Shown here piece after piece: positions 1 to 8,360 of a stretch of 10,704 nt of DNA. Made by a program: the position numbers and the translations under genes. How positions within the stretch are numbered: position 1 is the first letter of the stretch; each line of letters starts with the position of its first letter. Below the pieces are notes generated by a model. It saw only the letters and a list, made by a program, of their open reading frames with translations, searched no databases and was not told where the DNA came from. Location of the stretch: positions 1-10,704 of the forward strand of contig BQKZ01005400.1 in NCBI GenBank assembly GCA_036244855.1, given 5' to 3'. The stretch comes from Temnopleurus reevesii. Lineage: Eukaryota > Echinodermata > Echinoidea > Temnopleuroida > Temnopleuridae.

Positions 1-511
1 TTGGAAGGTGTGCCTCTTCCTAAGTACGCATCAAGTCTGACAGGGGACACCTTCTTTTAGGAAGCCAAGGAGATCAGACTGCAAGGGATAAATGTGATCT
101 TAATCTATCTATCTTTCTCCCGGACGATTCTGTTGGTCAAAAATATCTCTTGGCCAAGCGAAGGTGCAACCTTTAATTTCCTTTTCATATTTCATACTTT
201 TCCTTTATCATATTTAGTTTTCCCCCCATTTTTTCAACTCTGTTGGAAAGGATGTGGGGAGGAGTGGTGCCAATATGGGATGTATCTTTGACGTCTGTTT
301 AGTATCCCGTCGACCAATGCATCAACGTCAATGTGTTAGGGGAGTGGTAGTTTGTGCATCTTTTGCAGGGATGCCAACCGCTCTTGAATACCCATTCTAT
401 GAGGGAAAATGTAAATGTGAATAATGGAACAGCAGAACAAAATGGAGAGGACATGAAACCAATAACCATACTACTAGCCATTCAATTGTGATGAAAGCCT
501 TGCATTCATAC
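1..511. other. Unique AT-rich DNA, no gene seen
   Basis: No recognisable gene. Short open frames at 94-291 (plus) and 299-481 (minus) encode hydrophobic or Cys/Ser-mixed peptides that resemble no family I know, and they are of chance length. The first 64 bases contain two interleaved pairs of 8-base complementary words (see findings). Confidence 0.6.
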
Positions 512-587
512 CTAAATAAAAATAATACAAATACAGAAAAGATAGAAAAAACAAATTTAAAAAAATACCAATAAAAAAAAGGAAAAT
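512..587. repeat. A-rich low-complexity tract
   Basis: About 75 bases dominated by A on the plus strand, with runs of 5 to 8 A separated by single T, C or G. It could be the decayed poly(A) tail of a plus-strand retroposon, but no recognisable element body lies upstream. Simple A-rich drift explains it equally well. Confidence 0.6.
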
Positions 588-1130
588 TGAATGATGATGA
601 TAAGCTTCAAGTGGTATCTAAAACTGATCTGTTCCCATCACTATCCTATTTATACTGATATCTTGTATTCTGAAAATATTTCTCAACATCCAGTACGCAA
701 TTAGCCTCTGTCAGATCCTTCTTTGTATTAGCACTAGGATGTTGCAATATCACAGTGAAGAATTTCATGTTCGGTGTCTCCACTGCTTAGTGTATAGAAT
801 TCAGAAGGGAAATATTCGTTTTATGATTTGACATTGGAAGTGAGGATAATTAATTTGGTCTCGATCTATATCTCCTGTGAGTTTTGTCTTGACTTGGCAG
901 TTTAAGAGTCGGCTCTCTACTAATGAGTCCATCTCAGTTAGTCTTATGTTGGCGATATCAAAGACATGTTTATTTGGTTAATTATATGATCTCATGTTCT
1001 CCACTTATTCAGCCACCACTCTCGTCGCAAGAAGTTTTGTCCATCTTTTCTCTTAAGATTTTCTTCTTACATTCTCCCGGACTCCTTTATCTCTTTGCAT
1101 GCATGTGTCTCTCCTCACCCCCTTCTTTCC
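588..1130. other. Unique DNA, becoming pyrimidine-rich
   Basis: No gene, RNA or repeat recognised. From about 1030 to 1160 the plus strand becomes C/T-rich and leads into the C-rich tandem duplication. The open frame at 923-1180 runs through this pyrimidine-rich DNA, so its Ser/Leu/Pro/Phe content reflects base composition rather than selection. Confidence 0.55.
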
Positions 1131-1435
1131 CAACCCCTTTGCCCATTCCACATTCAAAGTCTGGACAGGGAAATTTTTAGCTTTATTATATCCCCTCGCA
1201 AATATTATGCCGGTTTTTGCCCCTTACCCCTGTGATGGGGTCAAAGATGGCCCATCACACCCCTACAAAGTAATGATCCACATTTCCCCCCCTCCCCAAA
1301 CCCTAACCCCATTCCACGTTCCAAGTCCAGACGGACATGTTTAGCCTCGTGACATTCCCTCTCAAATATTATGCCGGTTTTTGCCCCTTACCCCTGTGAT
1401 GGGATTGCAGATAACCCAATCACACCCTCCACAGA
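1131..1435. repeat. Two-copy C-rich tandem duplication, period 164 bp
   Basis: Copy 1 lies at about 1131-1269 and copy 2 at about 1296-1435. Bases 1199-1239 and 1363-1403 are identical over 41 positions, offset by exactly 164. The flanks of that core are also recognisably similar: a CCCATTCCA block upstream and an ATCACACCC block downstream. Each copy holds an inverted repeat built on TGTGATGGG and its complement (1231-1239 with 1251-1259; 1395-1403 with about 1413-1422, one base bulged). The copies have diverged outside the core, so this is an old duplication or two copies of one dispersed element. No coding role is visible. Confidence 0.85.
1231..1259. other. Hairpin shared by both duplicated copies
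   Basis: TGTGATGGG (1231-1239) pairs perfectly with CCCATCACA (1251-1259) across an 11-base loop. The matching place in copy 2 keeps the pairing with one inserted A on the 3' side, while the loop differs. Retention of the stem with a changed loop is suggestive but could be chance, because the 5' arm sits inside the 41-base identical core. Confidence 0.5.
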
Positions 1436-1769
1436 CAAACAACTTCCCGTCGGGCCTTTCCTGTTATTGGTATACACCCCTTCACAGACTTCCAGCGCAT
1501 GATGAGGGCCAAGGAGATAGGAGAGGGGTATAACTCCAATTTCTTTTCATAGATATAATTTACAAACAAACATTAAATCCTATAAAAATGGAGTAACAAG
1601 GTCTGCCTGAAGATGGGGAAAAGAGCTGTCAAATATTACTCTATTTCGGCTTTTCTGAATGTAAGCTATCCAAGATGAAGATGTTAAAATGTAGCTCATC
1701 ATAATGTCTTCAATGAGGATGCAAATCCTGATTACTGAGAAGAAGTTGCAGGTGAAAAAGAGCCACCAC
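1436..1769. other. Unique DNA, no gene seen
   Basis: No recognised feature. A 71-codon minus-strand open frame (1580-1795) reads as a Phe/Ile/Trp-rich peptide of no known family. A weak third resemblance to the Ser-rich module (GCTATCC followed by GATGAAGATG near 1665-1685) is present, but a 2-base shift disrupts its frame. Confidence 0.45.
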
Positions 1770-1832
1770 CTAAATATCTTGTATGGTATTACCATAAGAA
1801 ATATGTTTCACTTGTCTGAAACATCGATGGGT

Positions 1833-2058
1833 GGTATAGTTTTTGCTATCCGATGAAGATGATGAACTATTATTCCTGTTATAACCAACATGTAGAACAA
1901 TGTCTTCCTGTTTGTTTTAAATGATACCAAAATGTTTGCATACTCAAAGAGTTTCATAAAAGCCAGACATCAAGATTCTGATACTTTATATAGATTCCAT
2001 TTCTCTGAACCTGGTTTGGGGTTATAGTTCTTGTTATCTGATGAAGATGATGAACTAT
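1833..2058 (-). repeat. Duplicated Ser-rich coding-like module (two copies)
   Basis: Bases 1833-1870 and 2020-2058 match at about 35 of 39 positions, offset about 188. Read on the minus strand, both lie in open frames. The upstream copy (in the 76-codon frame 1970-2200) gives ADSSSSSSDNKNYN. The downstream copy, in a 48-codon ATG-less frame (about 1770-1916), gives NNSSSSSSDSKNYT. The frame is the same in both copies. AG dinucleotides precede each module on the minus strand (…TTGCAG and …ATAACAG), so a tandem exon duplication is possible. No family is recognised, and the rest of the two frames does not align well. A non-coding repeat remains the simpler explanation. Confidence 0.4.
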
Positions 2059-2200
2059 CGGCCTGCAATGCCCTTACATGCCATGGCTCAGTGGACATTT
2101 CTCGAGGGATGTGTGATTTGACTTTCAAATGCTTGCTGGTTAGAGGAGGATTCCTATGTTTGTTCTTCACACTTTGTCTCTCTGATCTGATCACCTGCAT

Positions 2201-2339
2201 CGATGGTCAGCGGAATACTGGTGGCAGTATTACAATTTCAAAGAGAAGACAGTAAATATAGCCATTTTGGAATGGTGGGATAAGTTGGTGTATCAAACTG
2301 TAGCGACCTGTTGGGTGTAACAAGAGTGGCACAATATGC
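2201..2339. other. Unique DNA, no gene seen
   Basis: Nothing recognised. Minus-strand sequence ends in a pyrimidine-containing stretch and an ATGCAG near 2195-2200, which could act as a splice acceptor only if the 1970-2200 frame were a real exon. Confidence 0.35.
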
Positions 2340-2359
2340 ATTTTGTATGGTTGGTTGTA

Positions 2360-2402
2360 TGGCTTACCTACCAAGTTTCATGCCTTGGGTGTGAGTCCCA
2401 CA
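2360..2402 (+). repeat. Possible tRNA-derived SINE relic
   Basis: GGTGTGAGTCC at 2388-2398 matches 9 of 11 positions of the RNA polymerase III box B consensus. It is flanked by GGG and CCC plus one further A-T pair, so it can fold like a tRNA T arm. A weak box A-like word, TGGCTTACCTA, starts at 2360. The A-to-B distance (28 bases) is shorter than the roughly 44 of a normal tRNA, so an intact tRNA is excluded. At best this is the decayed head of a SINE. Confidence 0.2.
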
Positions 2403-2819
2403 CTTTCTTATTACCTTTTTTCATGCTCACATTAAAAAAAAGCAAGTGCATTACGCTTAATCTTACACCTTGGAAAACCTCTGTTAAGTCATTGGCCGAT
2501 CTAAATTGATGGTAATCTCACGCACTTTGGCCACTGACCCTTTGCATCTAATAGGCAAGAAGAAAAGTTTTGGGCTGCCCTCCACCAGTTCTTTTTCCAT
2601 GGCTTTATGTCTGGATGCCCCGAGATTTGTCAATAACTAATGAAATATTGAGTATTTACAGTTTCACCAATATGTGTCAAATAAAAATAGTTTGATAATT
2701 CATTATACTATTCATATTCAATGCTCATGATGAGTGTTTGATTCAGAAATGGACACATTATTACTTTAGTTTCTGTATTTCTGAGCATTCTTTGTTCTCA
2801 TCTTGCAGTAGGACACGTC
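2403..2819. other. Unique AT-rich DNA, no gene seen
   Basis: No gene or RNA recognised. There is an A run at 2434-2441. Several AATAAA-like and TATA-like words occur, as expected by chance at this composition. Confidence 0.5.
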
Positions 2820-2865
2820 TCCTCTAATTTCTTCGTTGCTGTAGGCTGTGGCTAGAAACGATAAC

Positions 2866-3024
2866 ATGGCCGTGAGCTGTGACATGAGTCGTGACATGAG
2901 GAGGAAGCACCTAACCCATGAAACCGGAGCAAAGTGGAGCAAAGTTGGAAGCGACGTGACATGGGCAGCGAACGGAGTTGGTTTAGACAGGTCAGGAAGG
3001 CCGTTAACAAGGCCTGACCGATAG
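2866..3024 (+). CDS. Weak candidate small ORF, 52 codons, unknown
   Basis: This frame starts at an ATG with a good animal initiation context (A at -3, G at +4), and an in-frame TAG lies eight codons upstream. It ends at TAG 3022-3024. The peptide begins MAVSCDMSRDMRRKHL. It is basic (10 Lys/Arg in 52) and polar, with no membrane segment or motif I know. It sits wholly in the CpG-rich pocket, where stop codons are rarer, so its openness is weak evidence. A minus-strand frame of 60 codons (2852-3034) covers the same bases, so at most one is real. It could equally be non-coding repeat DNA. Confidence 0.12.
   Translation: MAVSCDMSRDMRRKHLTHETGAKWSKVGSDVTWAANGVGLDRSGRPLTRPDR
2990..3019. other. 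GC-rich hairpin
   Basis: GGTCAGG (2990-2996) pairs perfectly with CCTGACC (3013-3019). The loop holds a direct repeat of AAGGCC around GTTAAC. It lies inside the CpG-rich pocket. No T run follows, so it is not a bacterial-type terminator; function unknown. Confidence 0.5.
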
Positions 3025-3100
3025 GCAAGGCCAACCCTCCCTGCTTGCCCCCCTCGGCTAGCGCTGGTAGGAAGCAGGCAGGATTGGGAGGGGGCTGCGG

Positions 3101-3593
3101 CTAGATGTGGGAAGATCTATAGTAGGTCTATATTTTCATCAGAGAGAGGATGGCCTCATGGCGTTGCCCCACACAAAGAGTTAACTTAGTCCCCTCCCTT
3201 ACCTCAGAGCTCTCTGCATTGTCTTATCAGTTGGGCCTACTAATTGTGAATGGGAAGAATGAAGAAGCTGAGCACGTAATTTAATTAGATTCAGTCAGTA
3301 AATCAAAAGAGACATTCTAGTCAATGTAATTGTTCTATGGACCTATGTATTTAAATATACATTTATCATACTTGGTAACATGATTTCACTTTTAAGCCCC
3401 CTTCCCCCTCGTTCTCTTCAACAATTTTCCAGCAAGTAGTTTGAGAGCTGGTGCTCTCTGTACGTGATATTCATCAATCGCATGATGGTAAATCATCATT
3501 GGTCATTGTATAACTTACAGGTACTTCCTTACCGATTGAGGAGGATGAAAGAGTCGCAGATAAAAGAGTGTGTCCAGGGCATTTAAGTTCAGA
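3101..3593. other. Unique DNA, no gene seen
   Basis: No gene recognised. A small perfect hairpin, GAGAGC-TGGT-GCTCTC, lies near 3442-3457. The rest is AT-rich sequence with no repeat I can define. Confidence 0.5.
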
Positions 3594-4029
3594 TCATTCA
3601 AATGCCCCTGTCTTTCTTGACTCAATGTCTGCAAATGAGATCCCAAGTTCACAATAAAACTGGACTAGGTTGGTCTTATTTCTCTGTCTTTGGGGAATAT
3701 TTTCTAAGCTGACATTGACAATATACAGACATAAATTCAAAAATTGAATATGAAATATAGTTGTTCGATGGGGTACACATTTCCTGATTTGGTCTGCAAA
3801 GATATTATGAGTACATTGTACATGAACACGCTTTTCTTCCTGATTCAAGCCATTCCAACAAAGAGAATAATTATAAGAGAGTATTGCACGGCCACACATT
3901 GTTGTCTAGACGTCTTTCCAGGTATTAGCAAGGAGCAAATAAGGTGGCCAATTTAATTGTTGTTATGGTTTTGTCCTGTCCTGGGTCAGCCTGGCATTTT
4001 ACTTCTCTATTGACATGATAAGGAGGCAT
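3594..4029. other. Unique DNA with a chance-length ORF
   Basis: A complete 101-codon minus-strand frame (3594-3899) begins MCGRAILSYNYSLCW, with an in-frame TAG three codons upstream of its ATG. It has several Cys and His but no spaced zinc-finger pattern, no signal peptide and no family resemblance. At a stop frequency near 7% per codon, about one ATG frame of this length is expected in a window this size. I therefore do not call it a gene. Confidence 0.5.
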
Positions 4030-4350
4030 TAAATGGAGTAAACTCGGGGGAGTGGCATTTCGACTTTTCAAATAACGTCAGTCATTGCCATCCACGGTCC
4101 TGAGCCCCTTGTATTAGAGAGATTGCAATAATAAGAGCGAAACAAGACGGACAAAAGTCGCCAGAAGCTAGAGGAGCGGCTGAAAGTTGTAGAATGTATG
4201 TTCAGTTGACATATTGCCAAATTACACAGAAAATAGCTGAGAGCAATGGGGGGTTGGGATAAGGTGAGAGTTAGCACGGCCACTCTCCTCTACCCCCGAT
4301 CAGTATTAGCAAATGCTAGCCCCTGGCTGAGCGACGTTAACACATCTCAA
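4030..4350. other. Second CpG-enriched pocket
   Basis: About 320 bases with near-balanced GC and about a dozen CpG, again contrasting with CpG-poor AT-rich flanks. All plus frames are broken by stops within about 30 codons. A 71-codon minus frame (4068-4283) is Leu/Ser-rich and unrecognised. It may be an older dispersed repeat or a conserved non-coding stretch. Confidence 0.4.
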
Positions 4351-5650
4351 ACCGTTCTCACCCATCACCTTCCAGATAGATGCCACATGTAAATTTTGTC
4401 ATCTATAATGAACGCAAAGATTGTATGAATTTGTTATGACAACACCTCTATTATGAAGGTATTAGCTGATTATCGATTGTAAATATATATTTTATATATA
4501 TATTTTAGTGCTCATAATTTTATGATATGTGGGTATAAAAGTATGGAAGTAAATCCCCTATTAACATTTAGCCTTCTGATTTACCTTCTTGTTCATATAT
4601 TTTGAAATATCATGCTTCATAGCCACAGGGCATTATGGATTAATTGTAATTCAACAGCTCCCAGCGGAATAAAAAATAGCTCCCCTCATACTGGTTCAAA
4701 TCATGATGCTAACAAATTTTTGTTGCTTTCCATTCAATTTATTTAGTTATCCTTTCAAACATTCTATCCTACACAAAATGTGCACATTTTCCATTCCTTT
4801 TAATTTCTTTGTCGAGGCAATGGGGTTCTAAATAAATCTCTCATACTGTACGATTGGATGGTTCATATGCTATACCTTTTCAGTTCAGTTCTATTCAACT
4901 TTATTCAACCATGAAATAATAATACAGTTACTCAAAGTCATATTTATCAAATGTATATAAAAAAAACCCTTCATGGTTGGTATCGGTATAAAGCATCATT
5001 TGGCTCATAAACAGGCCCCTTGGAGAGTTTCCCCCCCATGTGAACTCGACCACTCATTCCTTGCGATGGTGTTGGTGATTTTATCCATCTCGTCCATTAC
5101 GAGAGCTTTTCTTTGAATCATTGATGAATATGCCTTTCTCTTTTACCACTTCCTGTTTTCTCAGCCATATTATGCACAAAAATGTATTATGAACAATGCT
5201 GCTTTGAAGTGAAAATGCTGAAGAATAGTTCATGGCTTCAAGACATTATTATATATACAATGTATGTAACCAAATCAAATTTTAAAACACATCTTTTTGA
5301 CACAGCATTATAAGTCTACTTTACCACTTATGTCTTTATTAAAATGAGAATCTTCTATCCCAGTAGAATATAGTCTCTTTATACATGTAAGTGGCATTGA
5401 ATAATTAATATTAAAAGTGACAAGGGCGCATGTATAGCTATATTATGATGTTTGATCACATTCCAGCACAATTCATTTAAATCAAAGGTATAATTAAATA
5501 ACAATCAACTCTAGATTTCTCAATGGAGACTTAGAACCTGCAAGTTTGTATAGATGCAAACCAAATTTTTTTAATATTGTTTATACATACCACTTTTTCA
5601 TAGACTATAGAATAAGCTAAATTTCATAAACTATATACATCATTAGTAAA
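4351..5650. other. AT-rich DNA, no feature recognised
   Basis: About 1.3 kb without an open frame worth reporting. It includes a TA-rich low-complexity patch (about 4481-4506). A TATAAAAG word at 4534-4541 is not followed by any recognisable transcript. A GGTTCAAATC box B-like word at 4693-4702 has no pairing T stem. Confidence 0.55.
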
Positions 5651-5879
5651 AGGAGTTGCACCCTCAGTAGAATAGTGTGCTGGCAATGTAAAAGCTCATC
5701 TGGAGATGGGAATGGATGAGATAATGAGAGGAGGGAGGATGGAATTGGTATCAAGATGATGCTGTCACCACGAGGCACGCGTGTTCCGAGAGAGACACAC
5801 CAACCACTGGAGGCAGTTTATCCCAACCAAACTCATCTTAATTCTCAAGACATTAGCAATTCATTTGCAGTATTTAATG
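5651..5879. other. Unique DNA, no gene seen
   Basis: Purine-rich on the plus strand between about 5705 and 5745. A 64-codon frame (5756-5950) crosses into the next feature and encodes no recognisable protein. Confidence 0.4.
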
Positions 5880-5963
5880 GCAGCTGTATAAAGCTAGTGG
5901 TGGTGCTTGCCATCAAGCGCCCAAGAGTTGGTGGGTGGATGTTGCGCTAGGATGATGATGATG
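5880..5963 (+). repeat. Possible retroposon 3' end with (GAT)n tail
   Basis: A GC-richer block ends in TTGCGCTAG followed directly by four GAT units (5951-5962). Many marine invertebrate LINE and SINE families end in a GCGCT-type sequence followed by a short tri- or tetranucleotide array, which this resembles. No 5' portion, reverse transcriptase fragment or target-site duplication is visible, so the call rests only on the tail form. Confidence 0.25.
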
Positions 5964-6057
5964 AACATCTCTTGGGGTTCTTTTCTCTGTATAATCTACA
6001 TCATCTGATATCATATGGCCATCTCCTTCCTTTCTTCATCTTGGCATGGCTGTAAGG

Positions 6058-6421
6058 TCATCATCTCTTCTTTTTTTTCTCATCTCCTTCTCTCGCTTCA
6101 TTCTCTATTCAATACTAATTATCGTTGCTCCCTTTTTTTCACCCTCTTGTACCCCCTTCCTCTCCTTTTCAGCTTCCTCTTTTGAGTATTCTGTTTGTCT
6201 ATTTTATCTCTCTGCCTCTCTCTCTTTCTCTCCCATTTTCCTCGCTCACGATTGTCTTGTTCCATCATCTAATCTTGATTCTTTCTTTATCCGTACCCTC
6301 CAAGAATTTCTTTTTTATTTACCAAGAATTTCTTTTTTATTTACCAAGAATTTCTTTTTTATTTATTTTTTTTGGGGGGAGATTATTTTTCCTTTTTTTA
6401 ATTTCTCTATTTTTCACCCTT
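6058..6421 (+). repeat. Long pyrimidine-rich tract
   Basis: About 360 bases overwhelmingly C/T on the plus strand, with long T runs and CT dinucleotide stretches, ending at a T8-G6 junction (about 6366-6379). It lacks stops because TAA, TAG and TGA need purines. This creates two overlapping spurious frames of 176 (6046-6576) and 126 (6125-6505) codons rich in Phe, Ser, Leu and Pro. Mirror-like homopurine/homopyrimidine DNA can adopt triplex structures, but I see no clear mirror symmetry centre. Confidence 0.75.
6300..6365. repeat. Perfect 3 x 22 bp tandem repeat
   Basis: Three identical 22-base units begin at 6301, 6323 and 6345 (each opening CAAGAATTTC and ending in T-rich sequence), inside the pyrimidine-rich tract. 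The period is not a multiple of three, so successive copies are read in all three frames, which argues against a coding role. Perfect identity indicates recent expansion, and copy number is probably polymorphic. Confidence 0.92.
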
Positions 6422-8165
6422 TTTCACACATCAACATTGTCAGTGGACATAAAACATTGGGTTTGCTTTCCAGGAAACAATCAGCAAGTTCGGTCTGTAA
6501 AATGACCAGACTCTTTTTTATATACATACCCTCTCCTCTCTGTAAACAGATAGATTTACAACTCAGCTTCTTCTAATTAAGTTTGACAGACATCTTTCAT
6601 ATATGAACTGCTAAACGCCATTTCCTATTCATTACCCACGATGCATTTGATTTCCTATACAGGTGTGACATTGCGTACGATGAGGGTCATTAATCTAATT
6701 GGACATGTAGATTTGTCCAAGCCAATCTTTTGACAATCCAAAATTTGATGATGGATCATCTGATCATTAATAGTATGGTTTTATTTCAATCATGCATTCT
6801 TTTGACAGATGACTTATTTTGTAGATATTGGATAAAATAGCTACTTAATTTTGTCTGTGACATTTGGATGAATTTATTTAATTACTGGTCACTATCCTCG
6901 TATACTACACATGTTATTCAGATGGAATGGATGTATAATGGGGGTCATTTATCAACCAGGTAGTAATAGAAAGAGGTAGTGAACAAATTAGGATTGATAC
7001 TGGAAGATGTTCAATAGAGCTGTGTGTCTGAAGGAACTGTTGTTATTAGTATTTGATTGATTGTCAATTTGAAGGTTTTTATGATATTAAAAAGCAAATG
7101 GATTAATCAAAAAGAGATGTCTATTAATTTCCATCTCCAGTTTTACAAGTAGAAGCAAATCATTTATATTCAATGGATTTCCAGATTGGATTCATTTGTG
7201 TAATTTGTTCTACATTAATTTGTTATTTCACATCTATATCCTGTTATTGTAGTTAAGTCGGATAAGCAAATAGGCATTTTTTTTTCAAGAAAACACATCA
7301 TGTACATTTCCAATTTTCATTTCTCATAATTAAGAAAACCAACATTTAAAAAAAAATTGAATGTGCATCCATCTTAGCAGACAAAAATTAAATGTGACTA
7401 ATTTCCACATACCTAATTTGTCTATGATTAATCACAAAAAAGTGGTCCTTGGCATTCCTAAGAGGGAAAAATCCAAAGATCTGGCTAGTATATTTAGAAT
7501 ATAAGGCAGCATCATTGAAAGATACATTGAGATATTAATCAGATTACACTGGATGGAATCAGCTCCTATTAAGCAGTGAAGTAATCAAGTGTATGCAAAA
7601 TCCCTTTCTATGATAAATTCTCCATGAAGGAGATACAGCATTGAGATATTGTTTTGTAGCCTTGAATGAATGGGAAGTATTATGGATTAATTCTGGTTGC
7701 TTCCGTTTTGATGATTAGCAATGATCGTTTGAGTAAGATTGTTTCTGACATTTGCGTTTGGGGGCTTTCTTTTTGGAAAAATGTTGGAATGAATGTACTT
7801 GGAGAAATTCCTTCATTTGCATTTATAATTATATGACATATAATTTTAAGTGTTTCAATTTTGATAGGCTACATGTAGATCACATTGGCCTCTTTATTTC
7901 CCCCTCATTTGGCCAATTATTATCTTCTAATATTGGACTTTATTGCGTCTGATTTTCCATTTTTTTTCTATGGAAATGATGATTTGTAATATAATGTTTA
8001 AATCACGATTGGATGCTTTACAATAGGAAGAACCATTATAATCCAGGGGTTGGTGGAAGAACCATAGAAATTTGGCCCTGATAATTTTAGATTGTAGGAC
8101 ATGTAATGCCACCCATTGCCACTTCTTTCTTACCAATTTATAGTTGTTATTTAAATGGTCAAAGT
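6422..8165. other. AT-rich DNA, no feature recognised
   Basis: About 1.7 kb without a convincing gene, RNA or repeat. Frames at 7752-7952 (plus) and 7927-8136 (minus) are 66 and 69 codons and unrecognised. A run of T at about 7278-7286 and an A run at 7348-7356 are simple homopolymers. Confidence 0.55.
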
Positions 8166-8186
8166 GGTTTACAAGCCTTGTAAACC
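8166..8186. promoter_or_regulatory. Perfect 21-bp palindrome with forkhead-like half sites
   Basis: Arms GGTTTACAAG and CTTGTAAACC are exact reverse complements around a single C. Each arm contains TGTAAAC, close to the forkhead core (RTAAAYA). The symmetry is seen directly; a binding role is speculation. Confidence 0.35.
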
Positions 8187-8360
8187 TGAGATGAATTAAA
8201 TTCCCAATTAAAAGAACCGCCCAATTAACTCCAATAAAAATATTTAGTGAAAATATCAGCAGTTTTAGCTTTCAAGTTATATTTTCTCGCTCTTAAGTTA
8301 TATTTTCTTGCTCTTTTGTATTGGTATTCATTGATCTACAGTTGTATGTTTGGGCTCATA
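8187..8360. other. AT-rich DNA
   Basis: No gene recognised; it contains the 21-bp tandem repeat listed separately. Confidence 0.5.
8274..8315. repeat. 2 x 21 bp tandem repeat
   Basis: Units 8274-8294 and 8295-8315 (AAGTTATATTTTC…) differ at one position (C to T). The 21-base period keeps frame and gives KLYFLAL twice in a plus-strand frame (8247-8462). That frame is otherwise unremarkable. Confidence 0.9.

Larger units (their letters stand above)
2820..3100. other. GC- and CpG-rich pocket
   Basis: About 280 bases at roughly 55% GC with about 15 CpG dinucleotides, near the number expected from composition. The flanking kilobases are AT-rich and hold very few CpG. Such a pocket in an AT-rich invertebrate genome can mark an exon, a promoter, a recently inserted repeat or a structured RNA. 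It contains a 52-codon ATG frame, a 7-bp stem hairpin (2990-3019) and a second partial inverted repeat (about 3034-3090) of CCCTCCCTGC against CAGGCAGGATTGGGAGGG-like sequence. I cannot tell which explanation is right. Confidence 0.55.

Noticed and set aside
2852..3034. 60-codon minus-strand ORF in the CpG-rich pocket
   Set aside because: Antisense to another equally open frame; GC-rich DNA lacks stops. No recognisable protein.
3838..3850. GATTCAAGCC as a box B
   Set aside because: Poor match to the full 11-base consensus and no box A upstream.
3594..3899. 101-codon minus-strand ORF with several Cys and His
   Set aside because: No spaced zinc-finger or other motif and no family resemblance. 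About one ATG frame of this length is expected by chance in this window.
4534..4541. TATAAAAG as a TATA box
   Set aside because: Such words are common in AT-rich DNA and no transcript or ORF begins nearby.
4636..4703. tRNA-like boxes (TGGATTAATTG and GGTTCAAATC)
   Set aside because: The box A match has a key mismatch, the T stem does not pair and no acceptor stem can be formed.
5756..5950. 64-codon plus-strand ORF
   Set aside because: Unrecognised peptide that ends inside a likely retroposon tail; chance length.
6046..6576. 176-codon plus-strand ORF (and the overlapping 126-codon ORF 6125-6505), hydrophobic and Phe/Ser-rich
   Set aside because: It lies in a pyrimidine-rich tract that cannot easily contain stops, and includes a 22-bp tandem repeat read in all three frames. 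Its composition is dictated by the DNA.
4632..7692. ATTATGGATTAATT shared at 4632-4645 and 7679-7692
   Set aside because: Flanks do not align and the word is AT-rich; likely coincidence.
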